In this document: positions 1 through 5,347 of the stretch, one piece after another
How the letters are laid out: the number at the start of each line of letters is the position of its first letter
How positions within the stretch are numbered: position 1 is the first letter of the stretch
Assembly (NCBI GenBank): GCA_023417975.1
Contig: JAEZDX010000189.1
Coordinates: 1 to 6,309, forward strand
From: Bacillota bacterium
GTDB taxonomy: Bacteria; Bacillota; Clostridia; Clostridiales; Clostridiaceae
Direction: 5' to 3'
Length of the DNA stretch: 6,309 nt
Program-made: the position numbers and the translations under genes
Notes under the pieces: model-generated
The model's input: the letters and a program-made list of their open reading frames with translations, nothing else
Told to the model about the DNA's origin: nothing
The model's database searches: none

Positions 1-2
1 CC

Positions 3-1145
3 GACTATATTAAGCAAATCGAATATGTAATGCCTGAGCTGTTAAAGCAATATGATCCCGAAACCTTCTATTGGCCGTCATCACCATCCTCCTTCGGATC
101 TTTTGACAGATCCAATGATGAGAATTACGGTGACATGCATGACTGGAGTATATGGCATGGAAGGAAGCCTTTTACGGACTACAGAAATAGATTTCCAAGG
201 TTTATGTCAGAATTCGGAATAGAGGCTTTTCCAAGTATAAAGACTATAGAGTCTTTTACGCTTCCGGAAGATAGAAACATATTTTCATATGTGATGGAAA
301 ATCACCAAAAATGCGACAGCGGTAATGAAAATATACTATATTATATATCTCAGTATTACAAGTTTCCAAGAAACTTAGAGAATGTAATATATCTTTCTCA
401 GATAGTCCAAGCTGAAGGCTTAAGGTATGGAGTAGAACACTGGAGGAGAAACCGTGGAAGATGTATGGGAGCTATTTATTGGCAGCTTAATGATATTTGG
501 CCGGTAGCATCCTGGTCAAGTATAGACTATTATGGAAGATGGAAGGCTCTTCATTATGGTGCAAAGAGATTCTTTTCTCCTATTCTTTTATCGGCAGTTG
601 ATGAGGGAACTAAGGTTTCACTGCATATAACAAATGAGTCCATGGAAAGAGTATGCGGTAAAATTCTATGGAATCTTAGGGACGGTGACTCAACCGTTAT
701 CGTTGGGGAAGCAGCAGATATACAAGTAGAACCATTAAGCTCAGCAGGTTTTATGGAAAGGGATTTTAGCGACTTGATTGATGGGGAAGAGAAATTGAGA
801 GAATACTATATTGAATATAAGCTTATAGTTAATGAAAAGGCAATAAGCGGTGGAACTGTCCTGTTTACAAGACCAAAGCATTACGAATTCAAAAATCCTA
901 TGCTTCAAAGCTATATAGAAGAAAAAGATAGTTTCTATTCTGTCACTGTTGAAGCCGAGCAGCTTGCAAAAAACGTAGAACTTTCTATTGAAGGTTTTGA
1001 TGTTGTTTTTAGTGATAACTATTTTGATATTTGCGGAGGGGAAACAATAGAGATAACAATAAGCAAAGAACAATTCTCTATAGACGCTGACTATGATAAA
1101 ATAAAAAGTGGATTAAAGTTAAAATCCATATATGACAGCTATTAA
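3..1145 (+). CDS. Beta-mannosidase (GH2 family), C-terminal part, cut by left edge
   Basis: This enzyme removes beta-linked mannose from the non-reducing ends of mannosides and manno-oligosaccharides. The reading frame is open to the first base of the window, so the ATG at 30 is an internal methionine and the true start lies outside; about 380 residues are present. Counting from that Met, the MSEFG segment holds Glu61 (codon 210-212), which fits the retaining nucleophile of GH2 beta-mannosidases. WQLNDIWP follows at 151-158 and a conserved YYGRWKALHYGAKRFF-type stretch at 167-182, closing the TIM barrel. The last ~190 residues look like the Ig-like beta-sandwich domains that end this family. 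About 310 residues follow the nucleophile, as in full-length family members, so the 3' end is intact. The acid/base Glu is upstream and not visible. No signal peptide can be judged. The downstream manA gene supports a role in mannose use. Confidence 0.93.
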   Translation, partial: DYIKQIEYVMPELLKQYDPETFYWPSSPSSFGSFDRSNDENYGDMHDWSIWHGRKPFTDYRNRFPRFMSEFGIEAFPSIKTIESFTLPEDRNIFSYVMENHQKCDSGNENILYYISQYYKFPRNLENVIYLSQIVQAEGLRYGVEHWRRNRGRCMGAIYWQLNDIWPVASWSSIDYYGRWKALHYGAKRFFSPILLSAVDEGTKVSLHITNESMERVCGKILWNLRDGDSTVIVGEAADIQVEPLSSAGFMERDFSDLIDGEEKLREYYIEYKLIVNEKAISGGTVLFTRPKHYEFKNPMLQSYIEEKDSFYSVTVEAEQLAKNVELSIEGFDVVFSDNYFDICGGETIEITISKEQFSIDADYDKIKSGLKLKSIYDSY

Positions 1146-1156
1146 ACAGCTATTAA
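1135..1156. repeat. Perfect 11-bp tandem duplication over the mannosidase stop codon
   Basis: The unit ACAGCTATTAA occurs at 1135-1145 and again directly at 1146-1156. The first copy contains the last codons and the TAA stop of the beta-mannosidase gene; the second lies in the intergenic spacer. The duplication leaves the reading frame unchanged and looks like a replication-slippage product. Confidence 0.8.
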
Positions 1157-1192
1157 TACAATAAATTTAGCACACGAAAGGATGATTTCAAT

Positions 1193-2173
1193 ATGTATCC
1201 GTTGAAATTTAGAAGCATATATTTCGAAAAAATATGGGGAGGAAGAGACCTAGAGAAGTTTAAGGATGATTTACCGGAAGGAAATATCGGCGAGAGCTGG
1301 GATGTGGCATGTCATCCTCATGGCACTAGTATTGTAGCCAACGGCGAGTATGAAAACATGAAGCTTGACGAACTAATAGCTCAGAAGGGAGATGCAGTTA
1401 TCGGAACAAAGCTTCCAAAGGATAGCTTTCCGCTGCTTTTGAAGCTTATTAATTCCAATGATAAATTATCTATACAGGTGCATCCAAATGATGAATATGG
1501 GTTTAGGGTAGAGAAGGAGCCGGGAAAAACCGAAGCTTGGTATGTAATGGATGCAAAAGAAGGAGCTTCACTAATTGTAGGTGTGAAGGAAGGATGTACA
1601 AAGGAACAGTTCAGAAAGTCAATAGAAGAAGGAACCTTGGAAGAATATATGAATAAGGTAAGTATTCAAAAAGGTGATATTTATTTTATAAAGAGCGGAC
1701 TGATGCATGCTATATGTGAGGGTGCTATTATAGCTGAAATACAGCAGAATAGTGACACTACTTATAGAGTTTATGATTACAACAGAGGAAGAGAGCTTCA
1801 TGTTGAAAAAGCATTAGATGTTGTGGATTTAAAGCTTATTGGAAAAAAGAGTGTTGGTCTTAAGTTGGAAAGGAACGGGTACAACAAAACGTATCATTGT
1901 CTCTCTAAGGAATTTTCCTTAGAAACCTATGAAGTAAATGCTTCTTTTACTGAGGAAAGTGATACGGAGAGATTCTTTATCTTCACATGTGCGGAAGGAA
2001 ACGGAATTATTGATTACCAAGGAGGCAGTGTGAATATTAAGAGTGGAGAAAGTGTAATTATTCCGGCAGCATTGGGTAGATACAGCTTTACAGGGAAATT
2101 GAAGCTGATGAAGAGCTATGTGCCGGATATTAATAAGGTAGAACAGGAAATATTGAAGGTAATAAAAGGCTAG
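1193..2173 (+). CDS. manA: Mannose-6-phosphate isomerase, class I (short Bacillus/clostridial type)
   Basis: This cytoplasmic zinc enzyme interconverts mannose-6-phosphate and fructose-6-phosphate. The protein has 326 residues, the usual size for the short form of the family. It is a cupin protein: the QVHPND motif gives Gln95 and His97, the PGKTEAWYV motif gives Glu114, and SGLMHAI gives His172, the expected zinc ligands. YRVYDYNR at 191-198 carries the conserved active-site arginine Arg192. The N-terminal PLKFRSIYFEKIWGG block is also typical. The start is set by AAAGGATG at 1177-1184, eight bases before the ATG. The gene lies 47 nt after the beta-mannosidase gene with no terminator between, so the two are probably cotranscribed. 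Mannose itself must first be phosphorylated by a kinase or PTS not seen here. The gene ends just before a strong hairpin. Confidence 0.96.
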   Translation: MYPLKFRSIYFEKIWGGRDLEKFKDDLPEGNIGESWDVACHPHGTSIVANGEYENMKLDELIAQKGDAVIGTKLPKDSFPLLLKLINSNDKLSIQVHPNDEYGFRVEKEPGKTEAWYVMDAKEGASLIVGVKEGCTKEQFRKSIEEGTLEEYMNKVSIQKGDIYFIKSGLMHAICEGAIIAEIQQNSDTTYRVYDYNRGRELHVEKALDVVDLKLIGKKSVGLKLERNGYNKTYHCLSKEFSLETYEVNASFTEESDTERFFIFTCAEGNGIIDYQGGSVNIKSGESVIIPAALGRYSFTGKLKLMKSYVPDINKVEQEILKVIKG

Positions 2174-2178
2174 ATAAA

Positions 2179-2208
2179 CAAAAGGGATTGCGGGAGCAAT
2201 CCCTTTTG
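2179..2208. terminator. Bidirectional intrinsic terminator between convergent genes
   Basis: A 12-bp perfect stem is formed by 2179-2190 and 2197-2208, with a six-base loop. It sits between the manA stop (2173) and the stop of the minus-strand transporter gene (2214). Read on the minus strand the stem ends in TTTTGTTTATC, a fair U tract. On the plus strand the four T bases lie in the stem itself and GGC follows, so termination of manA may be the weaker direction. Confidence 0.85.
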
Positions 2209-2213
2209 GCATA

Positions 2214-3398
2214 TCATAAGTCGGAAAAGTCTTTATCCAATGTTACAACACAATTATATAGAGGATAGATTTTTTTTACGGAAGTATTTATAGCTGCTTT
2301 TAAATTTTCTTCATTTATTGCAGACATTTTTTTGCAAGAATCTACGACGATATCAAATACTATATTTTTATGTTCGCCTTCTCCGATAATTCTAAAATCA
2401 TGCAGAGATTTTATTTCTGTAAAGTTGCTCAATATAGACCATACCTGCTTACGGGTTTCGTTGATTTCTTTATTGTCAACATTTATTGGGTCCATATGAA
2501 TAACAAGGATAATATTTAGCTTCTTGGATAATTCTCTTTCTGCGTCGTCAATTATGTTATGAATTTTTACTATATCTATATCCGATGGAACTTCAGCATG
2601 AATTGTAGCTATAAATTTCCCCGGACCATAATTATGTATTATAAGGTCATGTGTACCGCTTATATGCTCATAGGACAGAACCCCTTCCTTTAGGGCTTTA
2701 ACAAGCTTTGGATCCGGTGGTTCACCCAAAATAGGATTTAAGGTTTCTTTGGCAAGTTTTATGCCGGAATATAATATAAATATGGCTACAAGCATTCCCA
2801 TGTAACCGTCAACGGCAAGTGAAGTGAATCTGGATAAGAGCAGTGTGAGGGCTGTAACGGCGGAAATTATTACATCTCCTAAAGCATCAAAGGAAGATGC
2901 CTTTAGTGCTGCAGAATTAATTCTTTCACCCACGAAACCATTAAATTTTGAAAGCCATATCTTAACACCGATAGACAAAACAATTAAGGTGAAAGGTATT
3001 ATTTCAAAGCTAAGATGTGTAGGATGAATGATTCTGTCAAAGGAGGATTTTACGAATTCAAAGCCTACTAAAAGAACCATCAGCGAAACAATAAAAGCGG
3101 ATATATATTCAATTCTCCCATGACCGAAGGGATGTTCTTCATCTGCAGGGGCATTGGAAAGCTTAAAGCCTATTATAGTGATAAGTGATGAGGCACTGTC
3201 ATTTAAATTGTTAAAGGCATCAGCGGTAATTGCAATACTGCTGCTTATTAGTCCTACGAATAATTTCACCGCAAATAAAATTAAATTAATAATGATACCT
3301 ATCATGCCGGAAAAAAATCCATAGGCTGTACGAACTTTTAAATCCTCAATTCTTTCACTGTCTTTTATAAAAAGCTTAATTAAAAATCTAGAAAACAA
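2214..3398 (-). CDS. Cation diffusion facilitator transporter, probable Mn2+ efflux (MntE-like)
   Basis: This inner-membrane antiporter should export a divalent metal from the cytoplasm. From the TTG at 3398 the protein has 394 residues. Six membrane segments lie near 28-50, 53-78, 98-116, 131-149, 171-188 and 197-214. The transport site is read from DAFNNLND in TM2 (Asn63, Asp67) and FDALGD in TM5 (Asp171, Asp175). This N-D-D-D set differs from the D-D-H-D of the Zn/Cd exporter YiiP and resembles Mn exporters of the MntE type; Mn2+ as substrate is inferred. DEEHPFGHG (86-94) matches the YiiP site-B loop. A cytoplasmic dimer domain spans about 228-305, and a second similar unit follows to the C-terminus. 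Start choice: GAGGTGAT, a strong ribosome site, overlaps a GTG at 3405-3407, so that GTG is an unlikely start; the TTG eight bases after GAGG fits better. The longer GTG form would have 397 residues. The gene is divergent from apeB. Confidence 0.9.
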   Translation of the reverse strand: MFSRFLIKLFIKDSERIEDLKVRTAYGFFSGMIGIIINLILFAVKLFVGLISSSIAITADAFNNLNDSASSLITIIGFKLSNAPADEEHPFGHGRIEYISAFIVSLMVLLVGFEFVKSSFDRIIHPTHLSFEIIPFTLIVLSIGVKIWLSKFNGFVGERINSAALKASSFDALGDVIISAVTALTLLLSRFTSLAVDGYMGMLVAIFILYSGIKLAKETLNPILGEPPDPKLVKALKEGVLSYEHISGTHDLIIHNYGPGKFIATIHAEVPSDIDIVKIHNIIDDAERELSKKLNIILVIHMDPINVDNKEINETRKQVWSILSNFTEIKSLHDFRIIGEGEHKNIVFDIVVDSCKKMSAINEENLKAAINTSVKKIYPLYNCVVTLDKDFSDL

Positions 3399-3426
3399 CA
3401 AAATCACCTCTTGATAAGATTCGGCA

Positions 3427-3471
3427 TTGAAATACTCAATGCATATAGTATATGATAAAATTTGTTATACT
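3427..3471 (+). promoter_or_regulatory. Candidate promoter(s) for the M18 aminopeptidase gene
   Basis: Two overlapping sigma-A-like options are visible. The first is TTGAAA at 3427-3432 and TATGAT at 3451-3456, spaced by 18 bases. The second is an extended -10, TGTTATACT at 3463-3471, with no good -35. Either would give a leader of about 70-85 nt before the ATG at 3548. The -35 of the first option lies inside a small dyad, CATTGA-N5-TCAATG (3425-3441). Which of the two is used cannot be decided by eye. Confidence 0.5.
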
Positions 3472-3479
3472 ATATACAT
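3439..3479. promoter_or_regulatory. Large inverted repeat in the divergent promoter region, candidate operator
   Basis: Arms 3439-3452 and 3466-3479 match in 13 of 14 positions when one is reverse-complemented, including a perfect 10-bp core (ATATAGTATA / TATACTATAT), separated by 13 bases. The right arm carries TATACT reading toward apeB and the left arm carries TATACT reading toward the transporter gene. The repeat could be an operator shared by both genes, or simply two mirror-image -10 regions. No regulator family can be named from the sequence. Confidence 0.45.
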
Positions 3480-3547
3480 ACAATTATCCTTTTAAAATGT
3501 AAAAATTTCAACTAAAGTTTTCAAAATTAACGTAGGAGGGGAAAGAT

Positions 3548-4855
3548 ATGACAACAGCACAGCAATTGGCAAATGAATTGCTTGATTTTATTTATGAAAG
3601 TCCTACTGCTTTTCATGCAGTATTGAATGTTGAAGCTGAATTGAAAAACAGCGGGTATGCAGAACTTCATAAGGAGCAACCGTGGAATATAGAGAAAGGA
3701 GGAAAGTATTACTTAAAGGAAAATGATTCTGCAATCTTTGCCTTTAATATTGGAATGGGTGAAGTTGAGCAGGAAGGCTTTAGAATAATAAGCTCTCATA
3801 CGGATTCACCGAGCTTTAAGCTTAAACCAAGAGCGGAAATAACTACTGAGGGCACATATATTACTTTAAATACTGAGGTTTATGGGGCGCCGATAATGAA
3901 TACATGGCTGGATAGACCTCTGTCGACTGCAGGGAGAGTCACTGTAGCTGCAGATGATTTTTTACCAAAGCAATACTTCGTTAATATAAAAAGACCTATT
4001 CTTATAATACCCAATCTAGGAATACATTTGAACAGAAATGTAAATGAAGGAGTAAGCTTAAATCCTCAAAGACATATGCTTCCGCTTATGACTCTGGATA
4101 CAATAAATTCGGGGAAGAAAAATTACATCACAGCTCTTTTGTCCTCTGAACTTAACATAGAGGAAGAAAAAATATTGGACTATGATCTTTTTCTTTATGA
4201 ATTTGCAAAGGGAACAATAATGGGACTTCGTAATGAATTTATCTCTTCAGGAAGGCTGGATAATTTAGCAAGTGTACATGCATCCTTAAAAGCATTTACA
4301 TCGGTAGCTGGAAGTGAAGCTATAAATGTATTGGCATGCTTTGATAATGAAGAGGTAGGAAGCGCAACAAGACAAGGTGCCGATTCGGAAGTATTACCTC
4401 ATGCTTTGGAGAGGATTCTGTTATCTCTTGGGAAGACTAGAGAAGATTTATTCAGAGCATACGCAAAGTCATTTATGATTTCAGCCGATCAGACCCATGC
4501 TGTACACCCAACAGTATCTGAAAAATATGATCCTGTAAATCGTGCATATATAAACGAAGGTCCGGTTATAAAGATAAGCGGTGCACAGAAATATACTTCC
4601 GATAGTATTACTTCCGGAGCATACGAGCTGCTCTGCAGGAGGGCAAATATACCGGTACAAAGGTTTACTAATCGTTCAGACGAACGAGGCGGTACTACTA
4701 TAGGACCTATAGCATCAGCACATATGCCTATAATGTCTGTAGATGTAGGAATGTCCATATTCGCTATGCATTCCGTAAGGGAACTTGGGGGAGTAGAGGA
4801 TTATAAGTATATGACTCAGTCGTTTGAGGAATTTTTTGGTGGGAAGAAAAGATAA
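3548..4855 (+). CDS. apeB: M18 family aminopeptidase (aspartyl aminopeptidase type)
   Basis: This cytoplasmic metallo-aminopeptidase removes N-terminal residues from peptides; the family often prefers acidic residues, but specificity cannot be read here. The 435 residues are the usual bacterial length. The two-metal site is complete: His84 in SSHTDSPSFKLKP, Asp238 in SGRLDNLAS, Glu268/Glu269 in CFDNEEVGS, Asp314 in ISADQTHAVHP and His408 in FAMHSVREL. Glu268 is the expected catalytic base. No signal peptide or membrane segment is present. The family forms large dodecamers, which is known of the family and not seen here. The start is fixed by TAGGAGGGG at 3533-3541, six bases before the ATG. 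The gene is transcribed away from the metal exporter gene. No convincing terminator follows directly. Confidence 0.95.
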   Translation: MTTAQQLANELLDFIYESPTAFHAVLNVEAELKNSGYAELHKEQPWNIEKGGKYYLKENDSAIFAFNIGMGEVEQEGFRIISSHTDSPSFKLKPRAEITTEGTYITLNTEVYGAPIMNTWLDRPLSTAGRVTVAADDFLPKQYFVNIKRPILIIPNLGIHLNRNVNEGVSLNPQRHMLPLMTLDTINSGKKNYITALLSSELNIEEEKILDYDLFLYEFAKGTIMGLRNEFISSGRLDNLASVHASLKAFTSVAGSEAINVLACFDNEEVGSATRQGADSEVLPHALERILLSLGKTREDLFRAYAKSFMISADQTHAVHPTVSEKYDPVNRAYINEGPVIKISGAQKYTSDSITSGAYELLCRRANIPVQRFTNRSDERGGTTIGPIASAHMPIMSVDVGMSIFAMHSVRELGGVEDYKYMTQSFEEFFGGKKR

Positions 4856-4994
4856 AAAATTCAGATTAAGAGATAGATGAACATTTTATGCTGTTCTTAA
4901 TTGGCACAGAGCTCTGCTTGGAGGCAGAAGTAAGAGGCTGAGAACTGTACCGAAAAGTACTGAATAAGGGGAAGTCTATTTTTATAAAAAGTTC
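4856..4994. other. Non-coding spacer with small hairpins after apeB
   Basis: No gene is supported here. Visible structure: GAACA/TGTTC (4879-4883 with 4892-4896, eight-base loop), a perfect 10-bp palindrome CAGAGCTCTG (4907-4916), an overlapping hairpin TCTGC/GCAGA (4913-4917 with 4924-4928), GTAC/GTAC (4937-4940 with 4947-4950), and an AT palindrome TTTTTATAAAAA (4979-4990) just before the lysC -35. None is a classic GC stem followed by a U tract, so apeB termination is unclear. The final AT-rich part could act as an UP element. The region matches no riboswitch or small-RNA class I can name. Confidence 0.4.
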
Positions 4995-5023
4995 TTGCAT
5001 AGTATGTATAATTATGCTAATAT
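4995..5023 (+). promoter_or_regulatory. Probable promoter of the lysine leader and lysC
   Basis: TTGCAT at 4995-5000 and TAATAT at 5018-5023 are separated by 17 bases, and the -10 is preceded by TGC, giving an extended -10. Transcription would begin near 5030, about 20 bases before the first helix of the riboswitch, which is the expected arrangement. The 12-bp AT palindrome directly upstream would provide an A/T-rich UP region. Confidence 0.65.
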
Positions 5024-5046
5024 ATACGTAATTTAATAATAATACC

Positions 5047-5212
5047 TAGGGTAGAGGTGCTACAATTAATAGTATTCATGTTTAGCCGGCAGGCAGTGAT
5101 GCATGAAAAAAGGAATTGTGGCCGAAGAAGGTGCTTCGGCAGAAGCTTTTTCTGGCTCATCATATAATATATGCTGAGTTGTCACCGATCGATTACGGTG
5201 GAGAGCTACAAG
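5047..5212 (+). promoter_or_regulatory. Lysine riboswitch (L box) controlling lysC
   Basis: The aptamer binds lysine in the nascent mRNA. Conserved blocks appear in order: GTAGAGGTGC at the 5' side, GCCGAAG after P2, TGGCTCA before P4, and GTGGAGAGCTAC at the 3' side. Helices can be drawn: P1 GTAG/CTAC (5051-5054 with 5206-5209); P2 ACAATT/AATTGT (5062-5067 with 5114-5119); P3 5126-5137 with 5142-5153, containing GCTTC-GGCA-GAAGC; P4 CTCA/TGAG and CATAT/ATATG around 5157-5178; P5 CACCG/CGGTG (5183-5187 with 5196-5200). A terminator and an aspartate kinase gene follow, the classic target. High lysine is expected to favour P1 and termination. The exact antiterminator was not found. Confidence 0.93.
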
Positions 5213-5243
5213 GTGCACATGGTTGTGTTAAGATGACTATCTT

Positions 5244-5279
5244 ATGCAGCAAAGGTGTTCCTTTGCTGCATTTGTTTTT
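5244..5279 (+). terminator. Riboswitch-controlled intrinsic terminator in the lysC leader
   Basis: A 12-bp perfect stem (5244-5255 with 5260-5271, loop TGTT) is followed by TTTGTTTTT. It lies 32 nt after the aptamer and 69 nt before the lysC start, so it is an attenuator and not the end of a gene. A second perfect hairpin, TAAGAT-GACT-ATCTTA (5229-5244), abuts its base and could stack on it or act as a pause site. Confidence 0.92.
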
Positions 5280-5347
5280 GGGTAAAGACAACCTTAAAGC
5301 TCTTGGTGACCGCATTGAGATTAATACTATAAATTAGGGGGCTTAAT

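Noticed and set aside
30..32. ATG at 30 as the true start of the first gene
   Set aside because: The frame is open to the window edge, there is no ribosome site before it, and it would lie deep in the GH2 catalytic barrel.
741..1073. 110-residue minus-strand frame inside the mannosidase gene
   Set aside because: It is Cys/Phe/Tyr-rich antisense of a strongly supported coding region, with no ribosome site.
1919..2212. 97-residue minus-strand frame over the end of manA
   Set aside because: It is antisense to manA and crosses the intrinsic terminator.
3408..3547. Mn-sensing (yybP-ykoY) riboswitch considered upstream of the CDF gene
   Set aside because: The conserved loops of that class are absent and the leader is too short.
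4489..4758. 89-residue minus-strand frame inside apeB
   Set aside because: It is antisense to the metal-binding motifs of the aminopeptidase.
4934..4980. GGCTGAGA near 4926-4934 considered as part of a TPP riboswitch
   Set aside because: The rest of the TPP aptamer, including the ACCTGAT block, is missing and no thiamine gene follows.
5116..5337. 73-residue open frame on the plus strand in the lysC leader
   Set aside because: It lies over the lysine riboswitch and the terminator, has no ribosome site before its ATG, and resembles no protein family.
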